The position numbers and the translations under genes were made by a program. The notes below the pieces were generated by a model, which searched no databases, was not told the origin of the DNA, and saw only the letters and a program-made list of their open reading frames with translations. 64,000 nucleotides of DNA from Microbulbifer sp. ALW1 (GTDB lineage: Bacteria; Pseudomonadota; Gammaproteobacteria; Pseudomonadales; Cellvibrionaceae): contig NZ_CP047569.1 in the NCBI RefSeq assembly GCF_009903625.1, positions 2,954,501-3,018,500 of the forward strand, in the 5' to 3' direction. Positions 34,426-44,057 of this stretch are shown one piece after another. Numbering within the stretch: position 1 is the stretch's first letter; every line of letters starts with the position of its first letter.

Positions 34426-35406
34426 GTGAAAGCACCTGTTCGTGTTGCAGTTACCGGCGCCGCCGGCCAGATCAGCTATTCGCTGCTGTTTCGCATCGCT
34501 TCCGGCGAAATGCTCGGTAAAGATCAACCGGTCATTCTTCAGCTGCTGGAAATCACTCCTGCACTGGAAGCGCTGAAAGGCGTTGCCATGGAGCTCGAAG
34601 ATTGCGCCTTCCCGCTGCTGGCGGGCATTGTGCAGTCCGACGACGCGACCGTTGCCTTCAAAGACGCTGAATACGCGCTGTTGGTTGGCGCTCGTCCGCG
34701 TGGTCCCGGCATGGAGCGTAAAGACCTGCTGGAAGCCAACGCCGCTATCTTCTCTGCTCAGGGTAAGGCCCTGAACGATGTTGCTGCGCGCAACGTGAAA
34801 GTTCTGGTTGTCGGCAACCCCGCCAATACCAACGCACTGATCGCCCAGCGCAATGCGCCGGACCTGGATCCGCGCAACTTCACCGCCATGACCCGTCTGG
34901 ACCACAACCGTGCCCTGACTCAGCTGGCGAACAAGACCGATTCCACCGTGAACGACATCACCCACATGACCATCTGGGGCAACCACTCTGCGACCCAGTA
35001 CCCTGACCTGCACCAGGCCAAGGTAAACGGCGAAGACGCCATGGGTAAAGTTGAGCAGGAGTGGTACGAGAACGACTTCATCCCGACTGTTCAGCAACGC
35101 GGTGCAGCCATCATCAAGGCGCGTGGCGCTTCTTCTGCAGCTTCCGCTGCCAATGCTGCCATCGACCATATGCGCGATTGGGCACTGGGTTCTGCCGAAG
35201 GCGACTGGACCAGCATGGGTGTATACAGCGATGGTTCCTACGGAATTCAGGAAGGCCTGATCTACTCCTTCCCGGTTGTTTGCAAAAACGGCGACTGGGA
35301 AATCGTTCAGGGCGTGGAGATCAATGATTTCTCCCGTGAGAAGATGACCGCTACCGAGACCGAACTGGCTGAAGAGCGCGATGCGGTTGCACACCTGCTG
35401 CCGTAA
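34426..35406 (+). CDS. mdh: Malate dehydrogenase
   Basis: A 326-residue NAD-dependent malate dehydrogenase of the cytosolic-like (group 2) type found in many marine gammaproteobacteria. The NAD loop is [11 protein letters not shown] (residues 8-18), the substrate arginines lie in [12 protein letters not shown] (near 90-100), and the catalytic His is in [11 protein letters not shown] (near 186). It interconverts malate and oxaloacetate in the TCA cycle. The start is GTG at 34426 with CGGAG before it. It is a single-gene unit with its own -10 and a shared terminator after it. Confidence 0.96.
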   Translation: MKAPVRVAVTGAAGQISYSLLFRIASGEMLGKDQPVILQLLEITPALEALKGVAMELEDCAFPLLAGIVQSDDATVAFKDAEYALLVGARPRGPGMERKDLLEANAAIFSAQGKALNDVAARNVKVLVVGNPANTNALIAQRNAPDLDPRNFTAMTRLDHNRALTQLANKTDSTVNDITHMTIWGNHSATQYPDLHQAKVNGEDAMGKVEQEWYENDFIPTVQQRGAAIIKARGASSAASAANAAIDHMRDWALGSAEGDWTSMGVYSDGSYGIQEGLIYSFPVVCKNGDWEIVQGVEINDFSREKMTATETELAEERDAVAHLLP

Positions 35407-35433
35407 GCTTTGACTTTTACCAAGTTTAAAGCC

Positions 35434-35464
35434 AAAAAAACCCGCACAGTGTGCGGGTTTTTTT
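35434..35464. terminator. Bidirectional intrinsic terminator between mdh and asnS
   Basis: CCCGCAC and GTGCGGG pair around a three-base loop with seven A before and seven T after. It serves the convergent mdh and asnS genes. Confidence 0.92.
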
Positions 35465-35515
35465 GTTCTTGGGATTGGAGAATCCCAGGAGCTTCGCCGT
35501 CTAGCGTGTCACCGC

Positions 35516-36916
35516 TTAGAACTTCACATTGCGCGGTGTACGCGGGAAGGGGATCACATCACGAATGTTGCCCATGCCGGTCACATAGGAAACGATACGG
35601 TCAAATCCGAGACCAAAACCGCCGTGTGGCACCGTGCCGTAGCGACGCAGGTCGCGGTACCAGTCCAGGTGTTCTTTCGGGATGTCCATCTCATCCATGC
35701 GCGCATCCAGCTTGTCGAGGCGCTCCTCGCGCTGGGAGCCACCAATAATTTCGCCAATCCCCGGAGCCAGTACATCCATCGCAGCGACGGTTTTGCCATC
35801 GTCGTTCATGCGCATATAGAACGCTTTGATGTCCTTCGGATAATTCAACACGATAACCGGCTTCTTGAAGTGTTTCTCGGCCAGATAGCGCTCGTGCTCA
35901 GAGGCGAGATCGATACCCCAGGAAACCGGAAACTCAAACTTCTCTTTGCAGTTTTCCAGAATCTCGATGGCATCGGAGTAATTGATACGCGCGAAGTCGT
36001 TGTCGATGATGTTTTCGAGGCGGCTAATCGCGTCCTTGTCGATACGCTGGGCAAAGAAGGCCATGTCATCCGGGCGCTCGGTGAGGACCGCGCGGAAAAC
36101 ATACTTCAGCATTTCTTCTGCAAGATTGGCACAGTCCGCCAGGTCGGCGAAGGCAATTTCCGGTTCCACCATCCAGAACTCCGCCAGGTGGCGTGTGGTG
36201 TTGGAGTTTTCCGCACGGAAAGTCGGGCCGAAGGTGTAGACCTTGGAAAGGGCGAGACAGTAGCTCTCAACATTCAGCTGGCCGGACACGGTGAGGAAGG
36301 TTTCTTCGCCGAAGAAGTCCTCGGCGTAGTCAACATCGCCTTTGTCCGTGAGCGGAAGATTGGTTTGATCCAACGTGCTGACGCGGAACATTTCGCCGGC
36401 GCCTTCACAGTCGGAGGCGGTGATGATTGGCGTGTGTATATAGTTGAAGCCGCGCTCGTGAAAGAAGCGGTGGATCGCCTGGGCAATGCAATTGCGCACC
36501 CGGGCAACCGCGCCGCTCACATTGGTGCGCGGGCGCAGGTGGGCATGTTCGCGCAGGTGTTCCATGGTGTGGCGTTTGGGCGACATGGGGTAGGTGTCCG
36601 GGTCTTCCACCCAGCCCACCACGGTCACTGAGGAGGCCAGCAGTTCGATGGCCTGGCCTTTGCCTTCTGAGGGCTTGATGGTGCCTTCTATATCCACGGC
36701 GCAACCGGTCGTCAGACGCAGGACTTCCGATTGATAGTTGTTGACGGAGGACTCTACAACCACCTGGATGGGATCGAAGCAGCTGCCATCGTGCACGGCC
36801 AGAAACGACAGGCCGGCTTTGGAGTCTCTGCGGGTGCGAATCCAGCCCTGTACGCGGGTGGTCTCGCCTTCTCGCTGGCTGGATTTAAGGAGTGTGTCGA
36901 TGGATTCAACTTGCAT
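35516..36916 (-). CDS. asnS: Asparaginyl-tRNA synthetase
   Basis: A 466-residue class IIb synthetase. The N-terminal OB-fold anticodon domain ([15 protein letters not shown]) is followed by the catalytic domain with motif 2 ([21 protein letters not shown] in parts, near 215-235) and motif 3 ([15 protein letters not shown] near 435-450). It charges tRNA-Asn directly. I start at ATG 36914-36916 ([11 protein letters not shown]), the family N-terminus; 18 further codons are open upstream. The ribosome binding site AAGAG is modest. Confidence 0.96.
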   Translation of the reverse strand: MQVESIDTLLKSSQREGETTRVQGWIRTRRDSKAGLSFLAVHDGSCFDPIQVVVESSVNNYQSEVLRLTTGCAVDIEGTIKPSEGKGQAIELLASSVTVVGWVEDPDTYPMSPKRHTMEHLREHAHLRPRTNVSGAVARVRNCIAQAIHRFFHERGFNYIHTPIITASDCEGAGEMFRVSTLDQTNLPLTDKGDVDYAEDFFGEETFLTVSGQLNVESYCLALSKVYTFGPTFRAENSNTTRHLAEFWMVEPEIAFADLADCANLAEEMLKYVFRAVLTERPDDMAFFAQRIDKDAISRLENIIDNDFARINYSDAIEILENCKEKFEFPVSWGIDLASEHERYLAEKHFKKPVIVLNYPKDIKAFYMRMNDDGKTVAAMDVLAPGIGEIIGGSQREERLDKLDARMDEMDIPKEHLDWYRDLRRYGTVPHGGFGLGFDRIVSYVTGMGNIRDVIPFPRTPRNVKF

Positions 36917-37244
36917 GATGGTGCTCTTGTTGTACGCGCGGGCTGGTGTGCCGCTTCGCCTTGGGCCCACGCGGAACCCTGAGGGCTTTCGAGCGGCGGC
37001 TTACGCGGTTATATACATTCGGCATGGCGTGGCTTTTGGTCACGCATTCCGGAAAATCAGACGCCGGCATCTTGCCCGCTGGGCGCGGGAAAATCCAGCC
37101 CTGTATCCGGGGCAAAGGCCAGCAAGGTTCGGCAAGCGCCGGGAACCAGCTTGCCCAGTATAGAAGCTGGGTAAGGGCACGTGACTCTTGGTTCGAAACT
37201 CCGCTGTCCTACACTGAAACCAGCACAGTGATGGAAGATGTACC
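36917..37244. other. Divergent intergenic region asnS / DUF2244
   Basis: This 328-base stretch should hold the promoters of both neighbours. I found no convincing -35/-10 pair, repeat or small gene. Open frames running through it on both strands are extensions of the neighbours' frames with no start signal. Confidence 0.6.
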
Positions 37245-37766
37245 ATGGTCAAAGAAGTCGGTGGCGCCGGTGCGCGCCGGGCCTGCATCCTGCTTGCGCC
37301 CAATCAGTCCCTATCGTTGGCAGGCAACCTCTGGGTGTTTATTTCCCTTGTTGCGGTGTCCCTTGGTATCAGTGTCGCCTTTGCGCTCGCAGGTGCCTGG
37401 ATGGTAATTCCCTTCGCATTTCTCGAGGTACTGCTGCTGGCCGTGCTGTTCGGCTATGTCTACCTGGAAGGGACCCGGCGGGAGGTGATCCGGATCAATG
37501 ATGACCGGGTAGTGCTGGATTGCGGCCGGGGAAACCTGAAGCGCCCCAGTTATCACACCGAGTTTGATCGCCACAGCCTGGCGGTATTGGTACGCATGGG
37601 GGCAACGCCATCGGAACCCGCTAGCGTTACCTTTACCGGACCCGAGGGTTGTCTGGAGGTCGGTGAATTTCTGACAGACGCGGAAAAAGCGGCGCTGGTC
37701 GAAAAGCTGGGGAGTCGGGGCCTGCGAGCCCGCAAGGAAAAAAGCTTCCAGCTGCTGGACTTCTGA
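37245..37766 (+). CDS. DUF2244 membrane protein
   Basis: A 173-residue protein with two adjacent membrane helices (about residues 27-47 and 51-72) followed by a soluble beta-rich domain with IRINDDRVVL. This is the DUF2244 layout, found mainly in proteobacteria and often near cytochrome oxidase or tRNA synthetase genes; its role is not known. GGAAG stands seven bases before the ATG. A perfect inverted repeat overlaps its stop codon and the adjacent peroxiredoxin promoter region. Confidence 0.85.
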   Translation: MVKEVGGAGARRACILLAPNQSLSLAGNLWVFISLVAVSLGISVAFALAGAWMVIPFAFLEVLLLAVLFGYVYLEGTRREVIRINDDRVVLDCGRGNLKRPSYHTEFDRHSLAVLVRMGATPSEPASVTFTGPEGCLEVGEFLTDAEKAALVEKLGSRGLRARKEKSFQLLDF

Positions 37767-37778
37767 TCTATCAGAAGT
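37759..37778. repeat. Perfect 9-bp inverted repeat before the peroxiredoxin gene
   Basis: ACTTCTGAT and ATCAGAAGT pair around CT. It covers the DUF2244 stop codon and the -35 region of the -10 element at 37795-37800. No T run follows, so it may be an operator rather than a terminator. Confidence 0.65.
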
Positions 37779-37794
37779 TCAGGCCGTCATTGGA

Positions 37795-37800
37795 TATAAT
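37795..37800 (+). promoter_or_regulatory. Probable -10 element of the bcp promoter
   Basis: A perfect TATAAT lies 36 bases before the bcp ATG. The -35 position (about 37772-37777, CAGAAG) is poor and is covered by the inverted repeat. Confidence 0.5.
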
Positions 37801-37836
37801 GCGTTCCTTTAATGAATAAATAGCAGGGGAGGGACT

Positions 37837-38313
37837 ATGGCATTTCCTAAAATCGGTAATCTTGCACCGGCTTTCAGCCTGAATAACCAGAATGGCGAGA
37901 AGGTTGCGCTGAAAGATTTTCGCGATCAGAAAAACGTTGTTCTGTACTTTTATCCAAAGGCACTCACGCCGGGATGCACCACGCAGGCCTGTGGAATTCG
38001 TGACAGCGCAGCGGAGTTTGCCAAGCGAGATACTGTGGTTTTCGGCCTGAGCCCGGACCCGGAAAGTAAACTGCAGAAATTTATCGAAAAGCACACCCTG
38101 AACTTTGACTTGCTGGCCGACGAAGACCATAAGGTTGCCGACAAATACGGTTGCTGGGGATTGAAGAAGTTTATGGGGCGGGAGTATATGGGCCTGCTGC
38201 GTACCACCTTTATTATTGATAAGAGCGGCCGCCTGCAACACATCATCGATAAGGTCAAAACCAAAACCCACCACGACGATGTTTTGCAGTGGATCGACGA
38301 AAACCTGGTGTGA
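37837..38313 (+). CDS. bcp: Thioredoxin-dependent thiol peroxidase (Bcp/PrxQ)
   Basis: A 158-residue peroxiredoxin. The active site is YPKALTPGCTTQACG: Cys47 is the peroxidatic residue and Cys52 the resolving one, the PrxQ arrangement. It reduces hydrogen peroxide and organic hydroperoxides using thioredoxin, in the cytoplasm. GGGGAGGGA stands before the ATG. A TATAAT and an inverted repeat lie upstream. The TPG motif reads LTPG, as in E. coli Bcp. Confidence 0.95.
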   Translation: MAFPKIGNLAPAFSLNNQNGEKVALKDFRDQKNVVLYFYPKALTPGCTTQACGIRDSAAEFAKRDTVVFGLSPDPESKLQKFIEKHTLNFDLLADEDHKVADKYGCWGLKKFMGREYMGLLRTTFIIDKSGRLQHIIDKVKTKTHHDDVLQWIDENLV

Positions 38314-38677
38314 TCAGCTCCGCGCGACACTGTCACTAAATGTGACCCGGGACATGGCGGCAGTATCTTTTTGTGCGCTGATTAAAAAAAATTTACTGTC
38401 GTCCCTTGCATTCTCCACAGATGGTCTATACTGGCTTGTGTAAAGGAGCGCCGCCCAACCGTCTGGCCCAGAACGATTGCGTGTGGTGCGAGGAAGTAGT
38501 ACAAAAAGTAATCTTTCTGGGTAGGCTTCGATGCCTGTTTTCAGGTGCGCCCCCGCACCCAAGTAGTAGTCAGCAACTGTCTTATATGACTTTTTGCTGG
38601 CGGTGGTAAATAGGGACTCGCAGGAAGCGGGCGTAGAACAATAAACCGCGGCTCAAGGAACCCATCAAGGAGCAGCT
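38314..38677 (+). other. Intergenic region before the AraC-type gene
   Basis: A 364-base gap. TTGCAT (38406-38411) and TATACT (38427-38432) form a possible promoter with a short 15-base spacer, which would give a leader of about 240 bases for the AraC-type gene. A 67-codon frame (38406-38609) has no ribosome binding site and odd composition, so I do not call it. Confidence 0.45.
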
Positions 38678-39124
38678 ATGAACCATATTCAGCCAGACCA
38701 AGCTTCGCTCTCAGAAGACAAACCACTGCAGCAGGCAAGACTGTCCGGGGATCCGAACATTCTTGATCAGTTGCTGGCGCCACCGGAGGCAACCAGCTTC
38801 GGTATCGCCGCTCGTGTCATCGACGTGCTGGAACAACGGATTGGAAAGGCATCTCTGGCAATTCGTCCGGTCTCTTCGGACCTCAGTATGTCCACCCGGA
38901 CCCTGCAGCGTCGCTTGCAGGAGCACAACCTGAGTTTCGCCTCTTTGCGCGATCACGTTCGCTTCCGCCATGCGGTGCATTTCCTTAAGGACACTGCTCT
39001 CAGCGTGGATGGTATTTCCCGAATCCTGGATTTCTCAGACAGAACCAGCTTTACCAGCGCCTTCAAGCGTTGGACCGGCATGTCGCCTACAGGATATCGC
39101 CGTCAGGTTCGCCAGCGATTTTAA
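38678..39124 (+). CDS. AraC-type helix-turn-helix protein (DNA-binding domain only)
   Basis: A 148-residue protein whose last 85 residues form a complete double helix-turn-helix AraC domain: SDLSMSTRTLQRRLQEHNLS then GISRILDFSDRTSFTSAFKRW and the ending MSPTGYRRQVRQ. The first 60 residues are short and variable, with no cupin or other ligand domain, so it may respond to protein partners or abundance alone. CAAGGAG lies about six bases before the ATG. Nearby targets are not obvious; the solitary gene has a long upstream region. Confidence 0.88.
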   Translation: MNHIQPDQASLSEDKPLQQARLSGDPNILDQLLAPPEATSFGIAARVIDVLEQRIGKASLAIRPVSSDLSMSTRTLQRRLQEHNLSFASLRDHVRFRHAVHFLKDTALSVDGISRILDFSDRTSFTSAFKRWTGMSPTGYRRQVRQRF

Positions 39125-39257
39125 GCGGACTATCGGCTAAAAACCTCGCATCACGTAATCCAGTGTACCGGGTAACCGGTGCTCTGGATTGCCTCATTTT
39201 GTCAAAGCCGTTAGAGTTGGCCCCAGATTTTTGACTGACTCTATCGAGGTTTAGACC

Positions 39258-39590
39258 ATGGATTTCTTTATTCCTGCTGCAATGGCACAAGAGGCAGCTC
39301 CGGCTCCTCAAGGGAACCCGCTGATCACTCTGCTGATGTTCGGTGGCCTGTTTGTGTTCATGTGGCTGTTTATTATTCGTCCGCAGCGCAAGCGCCAGAA
39401 AGAGCACCAGGAACTGGTTGGTGCGCTTAAAAAAGGTGATGAAGTAGTGACCACCAGCGGCATGCTGGGGCGCGTAGAAAAAGTAGACGATGACTACCTG
39501 ATTCTGGAAGTGGGCGAAAATATGAAGCTCAAGTTCCAGAAGGTTGCGGTACACGCGGTACTGCCCAAAGGCACCATCAAGAATATCTGA
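39258..39590 (+). CDS. yajC: Preprotein translocase subunit YajC
   Basis: A 110-residue single-span inner membrane protein. The N-terminus holds a Pro/Ala-rich leader and one helix (about 20-42), followed by the family segment IIRPQRKRQKEHQELVGALKKGDEVVT and the GMLGRVEKVDDDYLILEV strands. YajC associates with SecDF and with the AcrB pump. It usually sits between tgt and secD; here it stands alone, with its own terminator, next to unrelated genes. GAGG lies nine bases before the ATG. Confidence 0.94.
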   Translation: MDFFIPAAMAQEAAPAPQGNPLITLLMFGGLFVFMWLFIIRPQRKRQKEHQELVGALKKGDEVVTTSGMLGRVEKVDDDYLILEVGENMKLKFQKVAVHAVLPKGTIKNI

Positions 39591-39623
39591 TCGTTTCAGG
39601 TCGATAGTGGCTTGAGTGATCGT

Positions 39624-39652
39624 AAAAAACCCGGTATCAACCGGGTTTTTTT
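39624..39652. terminator. Intrinsic terminator of yajC
   Basis: AACCCGGT and ACCGGGTT pair around ATCA and are followed by seven T residues; the A run before it would also allow activity on the other strand. Confidence 0.9.
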
Positions 39653-39677
39653 GTAATTGAAGAAAGGGGAAACGCCG

Positions 39678-40826
39678 TTGAGTATCCAGTACCCAGCCAG
39701 GGAACCGCTGGCTAACCTGCCCACACCACTCCAGCCACTCCCAAGAATTAGCGAAAAGTACTCGCTACCTTTTGGGGGGCCGAAAATCTGGATCAAGCGC
39801 GACGACTTTACCGAAAGCGCCCTGTCCGGCAATAAACTCCGCAAGCTGGAATTTATCATTGCCGAGGCGAAGGCCACCGATTGCAACACCCTGATTACCT
39901 GTGGCGGTATTCAGTCGAATCATTGCCGGGCAACCGCGCTGGCTGCGGCAAAAACGGATTTAAGGGCTCACTTGATTCTTCGAGGCGGCAGACAGCTGCA
40001 GCAAGAGGAGCAACAGGCCGATGGCAATTTGCTGGTGGATTACCTGGCCGGTGCAGAGGTTTCGGTTTATCCGCTGCGCAAATACCTGGATCAATTGCCA
40101 TCCCTGTTTGAACACTGGGAGCAGTACTATCAGGAACGGGGAGACAAGGCGCTTGCCATTCCCACCGGCGGTAGTGATGGGTTGGGTATTTGGGGCTATA
40201 TCCGCGGCGCGGAGGAGTTGCTGGAGGACTGCCGGCGACTGGGGTTTGCCCCCGAGCAGGTGATATGTGCCAGTGGTAGTGGTGGCACACAGGCCGGATT
40301 GACACTGGGGTGCCAGTTATTGGGCGCGGAAACCACGGTCACCGGCTACGCCGTTTGCGACGATACAGAATACTTCGTCAACAAAATTGTCGCAGACATT
40401 GCAGACTGGCGTACGCGCTACACGCAGTCCTGCGCGTTTGATCCCAGCAAAATTCGTGTCGACGACAATTACATCGGGCCCGGTTATGGTCTGGCAACCG
40501 CTGAGGTGTACCGGACCATTGCTGAAGCTGCACGGTTGGAAGGAATTTTGCTGGATCCGGTATACACCGGAAAAGCGTTTTACGGTTTGTTGCAGGATAT
40601 TCAGTCCGGAAAGTACGCTGGTGTGCGCAATCTGGTTTTTGTACATACCGGAGGGCAGTTCGGGGTCTTTCCACACCGGGCCGAATTTATGCGGAGCCTG
40701 GGGGAGCAGGGGGGCTGCCTCAGGATTGAGGCGGCAGGATTGCCGATGACTGACGACAAGTTTTGCGACAGAATTGCCGAATTTGGCAAAAAAATTAGTT
40801 TTTTGTTTAATTCTTGGCAGAAATAA
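39678..40826 (+). CDS. PLP-dependent D-cysteine desulfhydrase / ACC deaminase family enzyme
   Basis: A 382-residue fold type II PLP enzyme. The PLP lysine is in SALSGNKLRKLEF (near 54), followed by TCGGIQSNHCRATA, the family loop, and the phosphate-binding SGSGGTQAGL near 200. Relatives split D-cysteine to pyruvate, ammonia and H2S, or deaminate 1-aminocyclopropane carboxylate; which applies here cannot be read by eye. I start at TTG 39678, seven bases after AAGGGGA; another TTG at 39657 is only seven codons earlier. It is followed by an amino acid symporter gene about 140 bases on. Confidence 0.85.
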   Translation: MSIQYPAREPLANLPTPLQPLPRISEKYSLPFGGPKIWIKRDDFTESALSGNKLRKLEFIIAEAKATDCNTLITCGGIQSNHCRATALAAAKTDLRAHLILRGGRQLQQEEQQADGNLLVDYLAGAEVSVYPLRKYLDQLPSLFEHWEQYYQERGDKALAIPTGGSDGLGIWGYIRGAEELLEDCRRLGFAPEQVICASGSGGTQAGLTLGCQLLGAETTVTGYAVCDDTEYFVNKIVADIADWRTRYTQSCAFDPSKIRVDDNYIGPGYGLATAEVYRTIAEAARLEGILLDPVYTGKAFYGLLQDIQSGKYAGVRNLVFVHTGGQFGVFPHRAEFMRSLGEQGGCLRIEAAGLPMTDDKFCDRIAEFGKKISFLFNSWQK

Positions 40827-40966
40827 GGACTATGCTGCTGATGATTGGCGGATTACTGTTCTCCCTGAGGGGAAGCTGCTAATCTGCCCGGCACTTGCAG
40901 AAGCCAGGTTTGAGTCGCTGTATTTTATCGCAGCAACCTGGTGATTAATTACACAGAATAATTGCA

Positions 40967-42637
40967 GTGGGGGTTGGTTTGGAATCGTTCAATCAGTTGT
41001 TGTTGACCCTGGATGGTTTGCTGGGGTCTGCGCCCTGGTTTCCATGGGTACTTTTGGGTGTAGGCTTTTTCTTCACTCTTTATCTGGGTTTTCCACAAAT
41101 CCGTTACTTTGGCCATGCGATTAAAATCGTACAGGGCAAATACGACAAACCCAGTGACCCAGGCGATACCTCTCACTTCCAAGCGCTTGCAACCGCACTG
41201 TCTGGTACCGTAGGCACCGGTAATATCGGTGGCGTGGGCCTCGCAATTTTCCTTGGTGGTCCCGCCGCGCTGTTCTGGATGTGGGTTACGGCCTTCCTGG
41301 GGATGACGACCAAATTTGTCGAAGTAACCCTGTCACACAAATACCGTATTAAAGCAGCAGACGGCTTTTATGCCGGTGGCCCCATGTTCTATATGGAGCG
41401 CCGCCTGAACATGAAATGGCTGGCTGTTATCTTTGCCATTGCCACTGTGATCAGCTCCTTTGGTACTGGTAGCCTGCCGCAGGTGAATAATATCGCCCAA
41501 GCGATGTACGACACTTTTGGCCTCAGTAAGATGCTCACTGGCGGTGTGCTGGCCATACTACTGGGCCTGGTGATCATCGGTGGTATTACCCGTATTGCGA
41601 AGGTGACCTCCACCATTGTGCCGGTAATGGCGGTGCTCTACATCGTCGGCGCCCTGGCGGTGATCCTGTATAACTACGAAAATATCATCCCTTCATTTGC
41701 GTCCGTCTTTTCTGATGCGTTCAACGGCAGTTCCGCCGTCGGTGGTTTCCTTGGGGCGAGCTTCGCATATGCGTTCAACCGCGGTGTAAACCGGGGTCTG
41801 TTTTCTAACGAAGCGGGCCAGGGCTCTGCACCTATTGCGCACGCCGCGGCGCGTGCCGATGAGCCGGTATCGGAAGGTATGGTTTCCCTGCTCGAGCCAT
41901 TTATCGATACCTTGATCATCTGTACCCTGACCGGCTTGGTGATTCTTTCTTCCGGTGTATGGACCGAGAAGCATATGAACCGCTTCGAGCGCGCGGACAT
42001 GCGTGTGGTCGCCGGCACTTACGATGACAAGGATGAGGGTAATGTGAAGCAGCTGTTCGGCTTCCTGAGCGGCCTCGACAGTGATGTGCGTACTTTTACC
42101 GGCACCATTGTGGTGGCTGATGGCCTGCCGCTGAACAAAAATGAATTTACCGTAATTAATTCTCGCTCGGTGGCAGAAAACGTTGAGTTCCGGGTAGCTG
42201 GTGACAATTACTCCGGTGTGCTCAATGTGAACGATGGACGTCTGGTGAATCCGAATGTGGATGTCTGGGGGAACTCCCTGCTGCACTCGGTGGCGCTGAC
42301 CAACCGGGCTTTCCAGAAAGGTTTCTTCGGAGAGTACGGTAGTTACATTGTAACCTTGGGTATTCTGCTGTTTGCCTTCTCTACCGCGATTGCTTGGTCC
42401 TATTACGGTGACCGTTCAATGATTTACCTGTTCGGTCCCAAGGCTGTTATGCCGTACCGGCTGGTGTATGTGGTGGCTTTCTTCTGGGCGGCCATTGAAG
42501 ACACTACCGTGATCTGGAATTTGTCAGCGGTGGCGATAGTCTTAATGACTTTGCCGAACCTGTTTGGTATTTCCATTCTGGCGCGGGAGATGAAGGACAC
42601 GGTGAAAGATTACTGGAAAGACCCGGATCACAAATGA
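40967..42637 (+). CDS. Alanine/glycine:sodium symporter family protein with inserted loop
   Basis: A 556-residue AGCS family transporter that should take up small amino acids with Na+. The family motifs [28 protein letters not shown] (in parts, near 80-105), [26 protein letters not shown] (in parts, near 270-295) and [15 protein letters not shown] are all present. About 110 residues are inserted between the helix ending SSGVW and [13 protein letters not shown] (about bases 41960-42275); typical members have 450-480 residues. The start is GTG 40967, or TTG 40979; both have G-rich sequence nearby. It is followed by a bidirectional terminator. Confidence 0.88.
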   Translation: MGVGLESFNQLLLTLDGLLGSAPWFPWVLLGVGFFFTLYLGFPQIRYFGHAIKIVQGKYDKPSDPGDTSHFQALATALSGTVGTGNIGGVGLAIFLGGPAALFWMWVTAFLGMTTKFVEVTLSHKYRIKAADGFYAGGPMFYMERRLNMKWLAVIFAIATVISSFGTGSLPQVNNIAQAMYDTFGLSKMLTGGVLAILLGLVIIGGITRIAKVTSTIVPVMAVLYIVGALAVILYNYENIIPSFASVFSDAFNGSSAVGGFLGASFAYAFNRGVNRGLFSNEAGQGSAPIAHAAARADEPVSEGMVSLLEPFIDTLIICTLTGLVILSSGVWTEKHMNRFERADMRVVAGTYDDKDEGNVKQLFGFLSGLDSDVRTFTGTIVVADGLPLNKNEFTVINSRSVAENVEFRVAGDNYSGVLNVNDGRLVNPNVDVWGNSLLHSVALTNRAFQKGFFGEYGSYIVTLGILLFAFSTAIAWSYYGDRSMIYLFGPKAVMPYRLVYVVAFFWAAIEDTTVIWNLSAVAIVLMTLPNLFGISILAREMKDTVKDYWKDPDHK

Positions 42638-42656
42638 TGGGTGCTCAGTAAGCAAC

Positions 42657-42684
42657 AAAAAACCCGGCAAATGCCGGGTTTTTT
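42657..42684. terminator. Bidirectional intrinsic terminator
   Basis: AACCCGGCA and TGCCGGGTT pair around AA, with an A run before and a T run after. It ends the symporter gene and the glutamine synthetase-like gene on the opposite strand. Confidence 0.92.
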
Positions 42685-42722
42685 GTTTGTGACGAATTGA
42701 AACTGCCGCTACAGCGTGCGAA

Positions 42723-44057
42723 TCAAACGTTCAGCAGCAGGTATTCACGCTCCCAGGAGCTGATTACCCGGTTGAACTCTTCGTACTCGTCGCGCTTGAT
42801 GGCAGCCCAGGCGCGCACAAAGGTGTCGCCAAACATTTCTACCGCTTCCGGACACTCCGCCAGCAGGCTCAGAGCGTGCTCCTGGGTACGAGGCAGGGTA
42901 ATCGGTTCACGTGAGCAGTCGCCCTCGTAGGGCTTGCTTGGTTTGACCTTGTTCATCATGCCGAGATAACCGCAGGCGAGAGAGGTTGCAATCGCCAGAT
43001 AAGGGTTGCAGTCGGCCCCGGGGAAGCGGTTTTCCAGACGTTTGGCCTGGGGGGAGCTGTCGGGTACGCGCAATCCGGTGGTGCGGTTGTCATAACCCCA
43101 GTGCAAACTGGTAGGCGCGGCCATCTCTGGTGTGAACCGGCGGTAAGAGTTTACGTTCGGCGCGAAGAAGGTAATGAAACCCGGGGTGAATTTCTGCATG
43201 CCGCCAATAAAGTGCATGAAGATATCGTTCTCCACGCCATCTTCATCGACAAAAATATTTTTGCCGGTTTTAACGTCGATCACACTCTGGTGCAGGTGCA
43301 GGGCGCTGCCGGGTTCATCTTCCATGGGTTTGGCCATGAAAGTGGCGTAGATACCGTGGCGTAACGCGGTTTCACGCACGGTACGCTTGAAGGTAAATAC
43401 CTGGTCTGCCAGCTTCAGGGGATCACCGTGCAGGAAATTGATTTCCATCTGCGCGGTGCCGGATTCGTGAATCAGGGTGTCCACGTCCAGGCCCTGGGCT
43501 TCACAGAAATCGTACATATCCTCGATGATGGCCTCGTACTCGTTAGCGGCATCAATGCTGTAGGACTGTCGGGTTTTTTCTGTGCGACCTGAGCGTCCGA
43601 CGGGCGCCGAGAGCTTTTCGTCGGGGTCCAGGTTGCGTTTGATCAGGTAGAACTCGACCTCCGGTGCAACCACTGGTTGCCAGCCTTGTTCTGCGTATTT
43701 TTCGAGAACAAACTTGAGAATATTCCGTGTGCTGATGGGGTGGGGCTTGCCATCCCGGGTGTAGCAATCGTGAATAATCTGCGCGGTAGGCTCATTGGCC
43801 CAGGGGTTCAGGCGGATGGAGTCCGGATCAGGTACCAGCAGCATGTCGGTATCTGCCGGGTCTACCAGCTCATTGTGTTCGTCGACGTAGTCACCGGTAA
43901 CTGTCTGCACCAGAATGCTTTCAGGCAGGCGGCTGTCTTCGGTGAGGAATTTATCGGTGGGGGTAAATTTGCCCCGTGCGTTTCCGGACATATCCGGTAC
44001 CAGGCACTCGACCTCGGAAATTGAGTGTTCTGCGAGCCACTGGGTAATCTTGTCCAT
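42723..44057 (-). CDS. Glutamine synthetase-like enzyme (gamma-glutamylputrescine synthetase type)
   Basis: A 444-residue glutamine synthetase family member of the PuuA type, which ligates glutamate to an amine with ATP. Seen are the N-terminal domain (LVPDMSGNARGKFTP), metal-binding VVAPEVEFYL (near 130), SGTAQMEINFLHGDP (near 205) and GSALHLHQS (near 255), and the substrate region NRTTGLRVPDSSP. It lacks the adenylylation-loop tyrosine context of GlnA. I start at ATG 44055-44057 with AAGGTG before it. It is divergent from an FAD oxidase that would be the next step of the gamma-glutamylation pathway. The amine is not known. Confidence 0.88.
   Translation of the reverse strand: MDKITQWLAEHSISEVECLVPDMSGNARGKFTPTDKFLTEDSRLPESILVQTVTGDYVDEHNELVDPADTDMLLVPDPDSIRLNPWANEPTAQIIHDCYTRDGKPHPISTRNILKFVLEKYAEQGWQPVVAPEVEFYLIKRNLDPDEKLSAPVGRSGRTEKTRQSYSIDAANEYEAIIEDMYDFCEAQGLDVDTLIHESGTAQMEINFLHGDPLKLADQVFTFKRTVRETALRHGIYATFMAKPMEDEPGSALHLHQSVIDVKTGKNIFVDEDGVENDIFMHFIGGMQKFTPGFITFFAPNVNSYRRFTPEMAAPTSLHWGYDNRTTGLRVPDSSPQAKRLENRFPGADCNPYLAIATSLACGYLGMMNKVKPSKPYEGDCSREPITLPRTQEHALSLLAECPEAVEMFGDTFVRAWAAIKRDEYEEFNRVISSWEREYLLLNV

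Noticed and set aside
34420..35394. 324-codon frame opposite mdh
   Set aside because: Shadow of mdh.
38406..38609. 67-codon frame before the AraC-type gene
   Set aside because: No ribosome binding site, odd Cys/Pro-rich composition, and it begins inside a candidate promoter.
40956..40964. GAATAATTG before the symporter gene, shared with the 45747 motif
   Set aside because: Only nine bases match and the TTCGGTTT half is absent, so chance is a sufficient explanation.
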